Source of the DNA: Paraspadella gotoi | Taxonomy: Eukaryota; Chaetognatha | Length of the DNA: 64,000 nucleotides | Assembly: GCA_051294375.1 (NCBI GenBank) | Contig: CM119263.1 | Span: 30,802,053-30,866,052 of the forward strand | Reading direction: 5' to 3' | Shown: piece by piece, positions 1 to 11,410 of the stretch | How positions within the stretch are numbered: position 1 is the stretch's first letter | How the letters are laid out: the number at the start of each line of letters is the position of its first letter | Position numbers and translations under genes: made by a program | The notes under the pieces: model-generated | Databases searched by the model: none | What the model was told of the DNA's origin: nothing | The model's input: only the letters and a program-made list of their open reading frames with translations

Positions 1-193
1 GACATTGTTTGCTTAAACTTCTTCTATGCGATTGCGACAATCCTTATGCTTTTAAGATTTTTTTAAATATTTAATTTTTTTAATATATTTACTCGTCCAA
101 ATTTATTCTCAAAGATGCTGTTCATTTTTTGGTTTCCTATGAAAATTAGGTCATAGAAAGTTTTTAATTTTTTGCCAAGTCAATAAGGTACAG

Positions 194-2532
194 TTAGAAA
201 GTGTTTCACTTGTTAAAAAAGATATTTTGATTAAAAAAAATATTTTTAAGAGATATATCCAAAATCGAAATATTCTTCATCCTGCATCATCATCCATAAA
301 CGTTTTTTTAATAATAGTTACAAGTATACAGTTTCTTATTTTGATGTGGTGTTCGCTTTCTTTGGGGGTTTTAATGACTCCTATAGATCTGAAAAACTTT
401 TTGGGATTTATCAATGTTAATAGAATATACAAACGAATAGCTGAATTATTCATTTTGCCTGGAATTTGTTGTGTAATTCAATTTTTGTTATCTATTCATT
501 GTGGGTATTATGATGAAAAATTAGATTTAATGATTCTCGATCCAGAGTTAGTTTGGAAGCATGCAAAAGGATCAAAACCAATATTGATCTTATTACTCTC
601 GATTCAACCAATAGGAATAATATGTTCATTATATGGATTTACAAAATACGAGATCAATGTAATTCTAAGCTGCTGTCCAATTGGTTTTCAACTTTACTCG
701 ATTATGATGTATTATAAATTGAAACCATACTCGTTAAATCTAGCTAAAAGTAAAGAAATAATCAAAACATCGATGGTTGTATTATTATCGCTGACAGTCT
801 TAACGATTGTTTGGATGTGCACAACTTGCATGATACAAGGATGTAAAATCTCCTGGATTGGCTTAATGGACCCAAACGAGGATAAATTTAACTCAGTTAA
901 TGACTTCATCATTTTGTCACTAAGCATGGTATGTAATGTGGTAGGTAATATCGGTGGCGGATATATTAAACCGCAAAACGTTTTAGAAAGGCTTTTCAGT
1001 TGTTTTCTTATGCTTTTCGGTTTTTTTATGGGAGGATACTTTCAAGCAATGGTTATGTCCAAGTTCAATACAATGTTTATGAAAGAGAATGAAAAACGCT
1101 TAAAAATCAGCATATTTTCTAAACTTCTGGAAAAAAATGGACTCGAAGAGAAGAAAATAGCTTTGATTATGAATTACATAAATTACTCTTCACTTGGATC
1201 ATCTGAAGATTGGGAATTTGACAAAATTCTGTCAAATATGCATACCTTACTCGCCTGTAAAATAACCTATGGTTTTACAGAAAGTTTTTTGAAACAATTA
1301 TTTTTGTTAAAAAAATTGGGAAACAGGTAACACGGTTGCCAAAAATAACTTTTGGGCCTAATGTCATTTTGTTCTATCGCCATGTAAATCCTTGGAAAAT
1401 GTTTTTATTATTATCTGTCTGTTTGTTTGTAAACAACGATTTTATTCACATTGGACATGTTTCGGCTCTTGCCTTTAAGCCTTCATCAGCGTTTGTCTCA
1501 ATAACAATTTTTTCTTTAAACATTGAGTTAGAGAGAGAGAGAGAGAGAGAAGAGAGAGAGAGAAAGAGAAAGTAAAGCTTCCACACAGAGTGAGAAAAAG
1601 ACAGTGGTCAGATTGAGGACAGGTGAAGGTAAGGGAGAGAAGAAGAAGGAAAGTGGTTGAAAAATGAATGGTGAAATATTGAAGAGACAGAGGAGAGAGA
1701 AAATAATTACATTTTTTGTAATGTATAACAAATCAAATAAATGAAATAAATAATATATAAACTAAATTATAAATATTATAATAAAAGAAACTAATATTAG
1801 GATTAGACTATTATTTTAAGAGAATGAAGATATAGTGAAGGAAGATATGTGTGGTTAGGAGAAAGTAGACAAGTATGAAGAGAGAAGAGAAAATAGAGAG
1901 AGAAAGAGCTCAAAATGAGCCGCCCCCCCCCGCGGCCTGGCAAAAGCAGGACGTTGACGATCTGATCGGGTCATTTGACTTGTCATGGGCTGAGAAGATA
2001 TTGTTATGGATCGAGATTGTCCAGTATCTGGTAGCGAGCCGTCTGGAAAGATGCCCAATGCCACTCTAATATCTCTCTGGCCTGTTAAGCCTGCCGAAAG
2101 CCCTCCTCTCGCCTGACGACGAGGCGGGTAGATGCCTGTTTCTGGTCTGCTTTGGTGCAGGGATACAGACTCCTCTTCTCCTCCTGCAGCCGTCGTTTTG
2201 GGCGACGCCCAGTGTGAGAAGAGTCACACCAAGTTGCTGTAGGCTCTTCCTCTCTAACTTAGCTATCCCTAACCACATATTCTTCCTTTCCACTATATTT
2301 CATTCTTAAAATAGTTAAATATGTTAGTTATTTAATTTGTTATTTAATCCTTAATTTTTTTATTATTTATTTCATTTATTTGTTATACATTACAAAAAAT
2401 GTAATTATTTTCTCTCCTCTGTCTCTCTAATATTCACCATATTTTTCAACCACTTTCCTCTTCTTCTCTCCCCTTACCTTCACCTGTCCTCAATCTGACC
2501 ATGTCCTTTCTCACTCTGTGTTGGAAGCTTAC

Positions 2533-2569
<37 letters not shown>

Positions 2570-5500
2570 ACTCAATGTTAAAGAAAAAAATTTTTATTGA
2601 AACAAACGCTGATGAAGGCTTAAAGGCAAGAGCCGAAACATGTCCAATGTGAATAAAATCGTTGTTTACAAACAAACAAACTTTGTTTTCTCTAACTAAT
2701 TAAACACAACGAAAAAGAAAGGAAATAATATAATTATCTGTCTTTAATTTATAAATTTTTTTTAAAGCGGAAGAAAAATTATTAATACGTAAAACGTTAG
2801 AAAAATATGATCATCTTCAGCAAAGAAAATTTTAAAATAAATTAGTAAAATTGAAAGAATTCAATAATGATTAAGTATTTTTTATCATTTTTTTATATAC
2901 TTTAATACTGTAATGATCCTCTTACATCCGGATTATGGGTTAATTTTATTTTCGCCAACCGGGGTTAGGGAGGGTTTAAGGTTAAGGGTGGTTTAGGGTT
3001 AGGGGTGGTTAGTAGAGTGGAGCACTTGAGAACAAAAATTTGATTTGAGTCAATGAACAATAATAATTTTATGCGAGATGGTATGATTATTGAATATAAA
3101 AAGTATTTTGTTAATATTGTTTCGGGAACAGAAAATAAAAATACAATATATTTATAGTATTATCATCAACTCTAAACTTTTTAACTCTCAGTAGTAGAAA
3201 CTATTATAAAAGTTTTTATCCTTTTTTGCAGCTTTAACATTAGTAGAAGACATTTTAACTTGAATTCAACAACGATTTTATTGTATCAGGAAATACATGT
3301 TTCGGCTCTGTATACAAGCCTTCATCAGCGCCAAAAAATTGTTTGTGAATTTTGAAAAATATTTGTGCAAAAGAAAAGGAGAAAGAGAGAGAGATAGAGA
3401 GAGGGCAAAGTTTCCAACACAGAGTTTAGAAAAGAACAGGCAGTGATTTCTATTAGGGTATTTTCAACAATAGAATTGAAACTTATATAACTATTATTTC
3501 TTTTTTTTCCACTGAATTAAATAAAACACGCTTTATTTAAAAAATGGTTGGGTATAGTTATTCTCTCCTTATAACATAGAACTCACTGGGTGAATTTCTA
3601 TGCTTTCAAAATATGGTAAGACATAATTTCTTTTACCTTAATCATTCTAATTATGGTATCTGCCCTAATTAAGATGAAACTAAAACGATTTTTCATGGTA
3701 AGGGCAACTTTTAACGATTAAATTGCTCGTCAGATCTATCGCGTTTTTTTAGATATACTACAGCTGAGGCAAAAAAAAACGGCACACTATATTTTAAAAT
3801 TTTTTTCCCATTTTCCACTATTTTTTTTCTCTCTTGAACCTTCTCTCTGTCCCTCTCTTTTCTCTCTTTCTCTCTGTCTCTCTCTCCTTTCTCTGTGTCA
3901 TCCTTCTTTTTTCCTTTACCTTTATTTCCCTTCCTCTCATCTCTGCTTTTCTCTCGCCTCTCTGATTTCTTCCTTCCCTCTTTCTTATCTTTTCTTTTTC
4001 TCTAATTGTTTTTTGTCTCTCCCCTTTTCCCCATATATTAATTTCTTTCCACTCTTTCTCTCTCTCCCTGCAACTTTTTTTCACCCATGCTCTCTCTTCT
4101 CTAATCTTTTTCTCATTCTCACTCATTTTTTGCTATTATATCATACTGGATATATACATAAAAATCTAAAAATGTATTGTAAGAAAAAAATTTTGGGTAG
4201 CGTATGATTTTTATTCAAAGTTTGGTTGCTAGCAAGATTTAAAAAATCGACAGATTTTTGCGAAAATTTTTTCCCCAAAAACCTGTCAATTGAGAGGAAA
4301 AAAATAACTGATGCTTGCCATTACATAAAAGAATGAGGTTTTTTTTAATTCATTACCTTAGTATATTTCTCAATCTATTAAAACTATAAAATAAGTCAAA
4401 AACCGAGTTCAAATAAAACGCACCTCACAAATCCTCACAAATTAAAAGTTGACTTAAAAATTTAATTGCTGCAAAACTATTAAATCATTTGCCCTAATTT
4501 TTTAGGTACCAGAAGCACCATTGAAATGGAATATTTGATTAGATTTGTGGCATTTTGAAGTATTTTCGTTTAACAAATGTAAAAATGTAAAATGTAAATT
4601 TTTGACTAGTCAATTTAAATTTAATTCATAGGCAAACAATGGATAGGACTAAGCTCTGATGAACAAAGCCCGAGGTTTTTTTAATATATTCTTATACCGC
4701 CAAGGTAGAATGATGGCAATATTGTTAATATTAAGTTTCAAAAAAATCCAACTATAAATAGAAAAATATTAACCAAAATCTTTGGAAAATTCACCCTTTG
4801 GAAGATTTTCGCATAGAAGATTTTTCCCGAATCTGACTCCCGGTTGAAAACTCTTAGAATTTCGATCGTTAGCTCCTCTTTTACTTTTACTTTAAATAAA
4901 AATTTTACCAAAATGGACTAATTCACTTTACCATGATCGTATCATATCAAAATAACCTAATAATGTAAAGAAAAATTTTGAGAGCCCTTCAGACACTTTG
5001 CAAAGGATTCCAAAATTGGACCATTTGTTGAACAGGAACATACCTCAGTAACGTTTATATCGTTTTCAAAGAAAAAATCTTTTCATTTCTATATAAAATC
5101 AGAGATGGAAATTTTTCCATCGAGAAGCAGTCTATTTGTTCTGGCTTGTTTGATATCAAGATGTTGATGATTTGACCAGAGAAAAAAAATGCGAGCCCTT
5201 CAGATGCAACAGGATCGGAATCAAGTGTTTTTACATCGATATTTACCAGAATTTTTTACCAGGAGCGTTTATATGTTTGGTAGTCAGATTTGAACGAAAA
5301 TCTCCATTGAAAAAGTCTTCCTCGATCTCTAAGAACGACGTAGACTCCTAAACAATGGATGACCAACGGCAAATGAACGACTCAGAGGTAAGAAGATAAG
5401 AAGTACCCGAAATCCGGAGTAAAAAAAAATTTTTCAATGATCTTGACGTTCAAATCTCAAGACAAAATGGACAAAAAAGAAACATAATTTTTTTTATTAA

Positions 5501-7481
5501 TAGTAGCAAAAATAATATCGATTCTTGATTAGAAAATGCAGCAGATGATTTAAATTAATACGTAGTCCAGCCCACTTTGTCTTAGGGTTCAAATTTAATC
5601 AATTCTGTTGATAATATTTTAGCAATATTGCAAAAAGTGTTTTTTTTGCTGAATTCCTCGATAGAAATCACTGCCAACAGTGGTCAGATATAAGGACATG
5701 TTAAGTTGAAGACAGATTGAGCTAGATTGTGAAAAGAAATTAAATGGTGAAAAATTGAGAGAGAGAGAGAGAAAACATTAGAAAATTATACATTGTGCAA
5801 TGTGTGGCGGTTAGACTAGAAGCGTCACGTGCTTCCGCTTCTCTGACTTCAAATGTTTATTTTGAATGATTAAAATGTTTCCAGAACAGTCTTTATTTTG
5901 TTCATCAATAAAAACAGACGTTAACAAGGTGAGATGAACGGTAAGGTGAATCCAATGTGAATGGTTAAATGAATGAACTTGGTAAGTTACAATAATTTAT
6001 GCCAGTGACATCTACTAGAGAAACATATAATGCTATACTCGATTATAGTGTTCTTATGTTTTACATTTGGTTTATTTCACATGCTACAATAGTTATAGAA
6101 GGGAATGGAATATCTAATATTAAATCCGGAGTGGCGATAGTGAGTGACTCTGAAAGTTAGTGATTCAATCCTATAACAAAAATAAATTAAATATTTTTAA
6201 CAATTAACTAATTTAATAAATAAATGAATGTGAATATTAAAAGTAAAAAAAGGAAAATTTGAGAGATATGTGAATTAATATAAAAAATTCAAAATTCAAA
6301 AATTAAGAAAGAGCTCAAAATGAGCTGGCCCCCTTTGGTTGGAGCAAATGAAAGGCCTTGATGATGTGGTGAAGTCATTAACGCGTCAATGGTTGAGGGA
6401 CATGTTGGTCGAGCCTGTGTGTGTTGGGCTAGGGAGGCTTCCTTGTGGGAAGAGTCCAAAGGCTACTCTAAAGTCTCTCTGGCCTGGTCCGCCTGTCGAC
6501 TGCCCTCTTCTCGCCTGCTGGCGAGATGGGTGGTTGTCCATTCTGGCCGCTTTTGCGACATGAGTTGTGGAATCCTCCCCTTCCTCCTGCAGCCGCCTTT
6601 TGGGTGGGCGCTCATTCATTAACATTAAAATATCATATACGCTTATTCAGTAACATTAAAATATCATATACGCTCATTCATTAACATTAAAATATCATAT
6701 ATGCTCATTCATTAACATTAAAATATCATATACGCTCTTTCATTAACATTAAAATATCATATATGCTCATTCATTAACATTAAAATATCATATACGCTCA
6801 TTCATTAACATTAAAATATCATATACGCTCATTCATTAACATTAAAATATCATATTTTAATATTTTATAAAAGTTTCTTATTTTTTTCTGACGAATCCGA
6901 AACTGTTTTTAAAATTAAAAAAAATATTATTTTGAAATTTTATGACTTTGTAAGGATATTATTATAAAGAAAATTCTATTTACTTTACTGTTATGCTAAA
7001 AAAAAATTTTAAAAAGCATCATTTTCATTAATTACATATACGGAGGCAGCAAAAGAATATTGTTAACTCGCTTAATCTTTTCATCACTCCACCCTAGTGG
7101 TTAGGGTGAAAAGGGTTTAGGTTTAGGGTAATTAGGTAATAATTTTTTTTAATAAAATAAGTATTTTTAATTGGTTTTTCAAAAGATGCAACAACCCCGG
7201 TCGTAAAATTTTGCCCAGATTGCTTTAATATCTATGATAAATTATCCCAACCTAATACTACTTGCTCGTATTTGTTTATGACAGCTGCCTTCAATACATT
7301 TCGAATTACATAAAAAGTGAGCTGTTTTTGCCTGGCGATGTGATTATAAAAGAAGGAGATGTGGTTTTCAAGGCCTATTACGTATTTCATGGATCTTGCA
7401 ACTTGACATTCAGTCACGGTTCTTGCTTCGTCTTTAATAAAGGCAGCGTCTTTTGCGAAAAATTTCTTTATTCACCAAATA
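194..7481 (+). CDS. Cyclic-nucleotide-gated/HCN-superfamily channel-like protein (partial, two exons)
   Basis: Two exons join in frame: about 194-1328 (donor AACAG|GTAACA) and 7285-7481 (acceptor TTTATGACAG, donor GTGAGT). Exon 1 gives about 380 residues with six hydrophobic segments, then a pore-like loop VVGNIGGGYIKP followed by a last TM, and a C-linker-like helical stretch ending near DWEFDKILSNM. Exon 2 continues with LFLPGDVIIKEGD, YYVFHGS and FNKGSVFCE, which match the pattern of a cyclic-nucleotide-binding domain (PGD.I..EG, Y.I..G, G..FGE). The order TMs, pore, C-linker, cNMP domain is that of CNG/HCN/EAG channels. The filter is unlike TVGYGD, and the fourth TM has no regular arginine series, so conduction or voltage sensing may be altered. 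Exon 1 seems to start at an acceptor near 193, so the N-terminus is outside the window. The rest of the cNMP domain was not found, since exon 2 is followed at once by a transposon. AT-rich coding use. Confidence 0.62.
1437..1510 (-). ncRNA. Hammerhead-ribozyme-like motif, left arm
   Basis: On the minus strand the core reads CTGATGA (1489-1483), a stem-loop closed by GGC/GCC, then GAAAC ATGT C. This fits a minimal type I hammerhead with a two-base-pair stem III (AC/GT, AT loop) and cleavage after C. One extra A lies between CTGATGA and stem II. An outer stem I is possible between TTTTATT-like and AATAAAA-like flanks. Activity is not shown by sequence alone. Confidence 0.45.
2590..2665 (+). ncRNA. 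Hammerhead-ribozyme-like motif, right arm
   Basis: Plus-strand mirror of the left-arm motif: CTGATGA at 2609-2615, stem II GGCT/AGCC, GAAAC at 2635-2639, loop AT, then GTC with the predicted cleavage after C2644. TTTTATT before the core can pair with AATAAAA after it to form outer stem I. The extra A after CTGATGA is again present, so it is a family feature and not a random change. Confidence 0.45.
3272..3342 (-). ncRNA. Hammerhead-ribozyme-like motif, copy 2
   Basis: Minus strand: CTGATGA, extra A, stem II GGCT/AGCC with a different loop (TTGTATACAG), GAAAC, AT loop, GT, then A at the cleavage position. The core is unchanged while the stem II loop differs from copy 1, the pattern expected if the fold has been selected. 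Outer stem I is weaker than in copy 1. Confidence 0.42.
3439..5675. mobile_element. Non-autonomous DNA transposon with 15-bp TIRs
   Basis: Terminal inverted repeats GGCAGTGATTTCTAT at the left and its exact reverse complement at the right, with weaker similarity further in. Removing it rejoins AGAAAAGAACA and GTGGTCAGAT as in copy 1 of the host element, leaving AACA as a possible 4-bp target duplication. If the ends are instead read as CAGTG, an imperfect 8-bp duplication would fit a hAT element. No transposase ORF is visible in the AT-rich interior. Confidence 0.6.
6609..6855. repeat. 31-bp minisatellite, eight copies
   Basis: Eight nearly identical units of GCTCATTCATTAACATTAAA plus ATATCATATAC. 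It starts directly at the end of the GC-rich central module of the preceding element, which it may have grown from. Confidence 0.92.
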
Positions 7482-8402
7482 GTGAGTTAGTGAATAAGAG
7501 CATAATTTTTAGTCGGATCTGCTTTCAGCAGATCCCGATTCCATAATTCACTTTGTCAGTCCGTCGGTCCGCCCCCTCAATCTTGTCGGGCATTCGTTAT
7601 ATCATGTCAGAACATCGAATTATGATAAATTATGCAAAAATAACATTGTCCGTCCGTCTGTCTGTCTGTCCGTCTATCCCACCTTAGCAAAAAACTCCAA
7701 TTACTCGTTATTGGATGGATGGATTGGAATGAAATTTTGTGTGTGGGTAGCAAAGTGTGGGATTGAGTTGGAAATCAAGTTTCGATGGAATCGTGTGAGT
7801 GGAAATAAGTTTCAATGGAAAAAAACAAAAAAATGATTTCACTATTTGAACACCAATTGCTTATGAGTGGATGGGGCGATTGACTTGAAAATTTTGTATG
7901 TGGGTAGGAAAGTGTGTGAATAAGCTGGAAATCAAGTTTCGATGGAATCGTCTGAGTGGAAATGAGTTTAAATGGAAAAAACAAAAAACCTGTTTCACTA
8001 ATTGATTATGCTTCTTTTTCTTTTATATTAAATGTAAATGCAAGATGTATTAATTAATCAAATAATTAATCAGTTAATTAATCAATTAATAAATTAATTA
8101 ATACATAATTAATTAATCGGTCAATTAATCGATCAATTAATTATACAATCAAACAATTTATTTAGTTATCTATTAATTAATTATTCAATCATTCAATTTA
8201 TTTATAAATTAATTAATTATTTAACAAATTAATCAGTCAATCAAGTCAATCGTTATCGGCATTATTGTCCTAATCGCCGTCATCGTCGTCGTTGCTTTTG
8301 TCATGGTCAGTGACGAAAAGACCTAAAAATAAACATTTTGGATCAAAATAATTAATTTATTAATGAATTTTTTTTTAGTTTATATAGTCTGTATTAATTA
8401 AT

Positions 8403-8796
8403 TACCGCTAATTATCGTGGGCAGATCCGACATTGTTTGCTCCAACTTGTTTAATTAATTATCATATTTGAAATTAGTTTACCAGGAAATATTTCCGGTG
8501 CTTCAGTCGCAATGTTCGTTTGAGTCTTTAAATCTTTTTCTTTGGATAAAATATTAAAGATTGAGCAACTTTTGAGATGGCCTGTGATACCCAAGACACG
8601 TAGCACTTTACCTGTTAGGGTTAAGATGTTTGGAGCCTCAATACCTTTTTACGCTTAGGATTTGAGATGGTGCGTGAGCCCTTTAAGTTATTGCGACTGT
8701 GTTGTGAGGCAGATTCTCCGCCACAGATCATACAGTCATGTTTGATCAAACAATGTCGGATCTGCCTACGATAATTAAGCGGTAATCAGCTAATCA
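8403..8796. mobile_element. Nested MITE-like element
   Basis: Inverted ends of about 40 bp around GGCAGATCCGACATTGTTTG (left) and its complement (right), extended by ATTACCGCTAATTATCGT-like flanks on both sides. It contains no ORF. The same GACATTGTTTGCT string occurs at position 1 of the window, so the window probably starts inside another copy. Confidence 0.6.
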
Positions 8797-8934
8797 GATG
8801 ATAAATCACGATAATTCTTTCAATTTGTGATCCTAACTGATTCTAACAGATCCTAACTATTGGCTGCGTCCATGTATGTAAATGGCTTGCAAGGGATTAA
8901 ACTGAACTGCAACTTTGGTACAAACAAATAATCT

Positions 8935-9565
8935 TTTTAACTTGCATCATTTTTCAACTTGTATCATTTTTTCAATTTTCATAATTGTTCTAACTTGCAT
9001 CATTTTTTTTAACTTACATCATTTTTTTAACTTGCATCATTTGTCAATTTGTATAATTTTTTCAACTAGCACTATTTTTTCAACTCGCTCAATTTTTTTA
9101 AGTCACATAATTTTTTAAACTTGTATAATTTTTTAAGCTTGCATCATTTTTTTAATTCACATCCTTTTTCCAACTTGCACCATTTTTTTAACTTGCATCA
9201 ATTTGTCAGTTCGCATCATTTTTTCAACTAGCACCATTTTTTTAACTTGCTCAATTTTTTAACTCTCATAATTTTTTTTAAACTAGCATAATTTTTCAAA
9301 CTTGTAACATTTTTTAAACTTAAATCATTTTTTAAACTTGTATCATTTTTTAAACTTGTATCATTTTTTAAACTTGTATCATTTTTTAAACTTGTATCAT
9401 TTTTTAAACTTGCATCATTTTTTCAATTTGCATCATTTTTTTAACTTGCATCTTTTTTCATTTTGCATCATTTTTTCAATTTGCTTAATTTTTTTAATTT
9501 GCATCCTTTTTTCTACTCGCATCATTTTTTTAACTCGCATCATTTTTTGAACTTGCATCATTTTT
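8935..9565. repeat. Degenerate minisatellite, unit about 19 bp
   Basis: Repeated variants of AACTTGCATCATTTTTT over some 600 bp, inside the foldback element. Short ORFs through it translate the repeat only. Confidence 0.85.
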
Positions 9566-9614
9566 TAACTTTAATTAATTAATTAATTAATTAATTAATT
9601 AATTAATTAATACA

Positions 9615-9742
9615 AAAAAATAAAAGTCAATTTGACTTAAATTTTTATTATTAATGCTTACTTATAAATGTATTAATTAATTAATACATTTATAAGTAAG
9701 CATTAATAATAAAAATTTAAGTCAAATTGACTTTTATTTTTT
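9615..9742. repeat. Perfect palindrome with 64-bp arms
   Basis: Bases 9615-9678 and 9679-9742 are exact reverse complements with no spacer. The centre is TATTAATTAATTAATA, directly after a (TTAA)n tract. No mismatch was found on full base-by-base reading. Confidence 0.95.
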
Positions 9743-10226
9743 CCATGCAAATTCATTTCCACTCCATTTCAATTCCATCAAAACTTTATATCCTGCTCAA
9801 TCACACACTTACCTGCCCACACAAAATTTCATCTCAATCTATCCATCTAATTATGATTAATTCGAATAATTAAGGGTCAAAACTAGTAAAAAGATTTCAG
9901 TAAATGTGACTTATGTTTTTCCATTTAAATTCATTTCCACTTGCACGATTCCATAGAAACTTTATATCCAGCTCAGTCACACACTTTCCTAACCACATAC
10001 ACAATTTCATTCCAATTCATCCGTCCAATCACGAGTTATTGGAGTTTTTTATTCAGGTGGGACGGACAGACAGACAGACAGACCGACGGACGGACGGACA
10101 TAATTTTTTTGTATCAAAATTCGATGTTCTGACATGATTTAAGTGAGTGCCCGATAAGATTAAGGGGGGGGACCGACGGACCGACAAAGTGGATTCTGCT
10201 GATAAGCAGATCCGACTAAAAATCGG

Positions 10227-10918
10227 GCCACTTCACATCAAACTTATATACATACTTGAATTTTTTTTAAATTTAAAAGTAAATTAAACTTTATTGAAAG
10301 ATTAACACTTTAGCATAAATTTTTAAAAAATCGGACTAGTTGTTTAAGAGCAATGATTTTTTTAAATGAAGTATTCCACTACAAAGCTTAACATAAAAAA
10401 TCTTAAAAGCATAAGGATCGTCGCAATCGCATAAGAAAAGTCTGTATTGACGACAAATTTTGATACTAAAAAATCAAATTTGAAAAAGAAAAAAAAAAGA
10501 AAAAAAAATAAAATAAAAAAAAATAAAATAAAGAATAATAAATATAAAACAGTAAAATAACTTATTTTCGAGTTTAATTTTTAGCAAGTGCTAAGTCTGG
10601 AGAGACATTACTGAAGGTACTTTTGTTTTACTTTTAGCCCGCATAAGCGAGCAGTTTGATCAAATGCGACCTATCTAAACACTGTCAGCATTCCCAGACA
10701 AAAGACAAAGTGAAACTTGAATCAGACTGACGAAGTGAAGTAAAGACTAAAGTGAAGTAAAATGAAGTAAAGTAAAATAAAATAATAAAGTAAATATATA
10801 TTAAAAAAATATTATTCTGATTGATATTTAGAATATTTAAGAAAAAAAATCCACAAAAATCTCGGATATAAATTTGGGAATAAATGGCGATAATAAAAGT
10901 TTTTAGAGGAAATTAATC

Positions 10919-10953
<35 letters not shown>

Positions 10954-11410
10954 AAGAAGCCAAATCGTCTTCAGAGGAATCAGCAGCGGTAGCAGCAAAG
11001 GCACCCAGAAAAAAAGAAAGAAATCAAAAGGCAGTAGCAGAAGCAGCAGGAGAAAAGAGAGAAAAAGAAAATCCCCTGCAGAGCCAGCTGCACTCTTTTT
11101 TTTCCCCTATGTCTATGATTATGAATCAGTGACTAGGGAAAAAAGAGAGAGACATGTAATTAAAAGAGAAAAGAGAAAGAGAAAGAAATATGAAAATAAA
11201 AGAGAGACAATTTGTTTGTTTTGATAAAACGTAAACAAAACATATTTAATAACTGTCCAGACTCAATTTTAAGCACATCGATGATGAGAAGCTGTATATA
11301 AATTTTCAGCTGCAAATTTAATCATAAAAAAGGCGATCTATAATTTGGAACGCCGACGACAACCACGACGATGACAACGACGACGACGACGACGCCACTT
11401 ATGGGCAAAA
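10227..11410. other. AT-rich spacer without a gene
   Basis: Poly-A-rich tracts near 10490-10550, a (GA)n tract at 10922-10957, and purine-rich sequence to 11230. Nothing with coding character was seen. Confidence 0.6.

Larger units (their letters stand above)
1421..2685. mobile_element. Long-inverted-repeat element with hammerhead-like arms (copy 1)
   Basis: Left arm (about 1421-1760) and right arm (about 2335-2685) are near-identical reverse complements. Landmarks read in the left arm and mirrored in the right: GTTTGTAAACAACG, ACATGTTTCGGCTC, CCTTCATCAGCG, a (GA)n tract, AAAGCTTCCACACAGAG, and a stretch ending in TTTTTTGTAATGTATAAC. The centre (about 1903-2240) is GC-rich, non-coding, and shared with 6310-6606. 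It lies within the first intron of the channel-like gene. No transposase or reverse transcriptase was found. The hammerhead-like arms suggest a Penelope-like or retrozyme-like origin; that is inference. Confidence 0.65.
3262..6606. mobile_element. Second copy of the hammerhead-bearing element, split by an insertion
   Basis: The left part (about 3262-3438) repeats the AACAACGATTTTATT, ACATGTTTCGGCTC and TTCATCAGCG landmarks, then a GA tract and TTTCCAACACAGAG. The sequence resumes at 5676 with ACAGTGGTCAGAT, the next bases expected from copy 1, and continues through a diverged arm to about 5815. The GC-rich central module (AAAGAGCTCAAAATGAGC and the CTCTCTGGCCTG and CTCCTGCAGCCG blocks) follows at 6310-6606. 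No right arm was recognised; the copy ends in a 31-bp tandem repeat. Confidence 0.55.
7505..10223. mobile_element. Foldback element with about 0.5-kb inverted arms
   Basis: Ends are ATTTTTAGTCGGATCTGCTT and its reverse complement. Arms (about 7505-8000 and 9745-10223) stay similar through the GTCCGTCCGTCTGTCTGTC tract, AAAAAACTCCAAT and GGAATGAAATT. Each arm holds two tandem 140-bp subunits with the TGGAATCGTG(TG)AGTGGAAAT motif. The interior holds a smaller TIR element, an AT-rich minisatellite and a perfect palindrome. It begins only 23 bases after the donor of the channel-like gene's second exon. No coding capacity seen. Confidence 0.75.
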
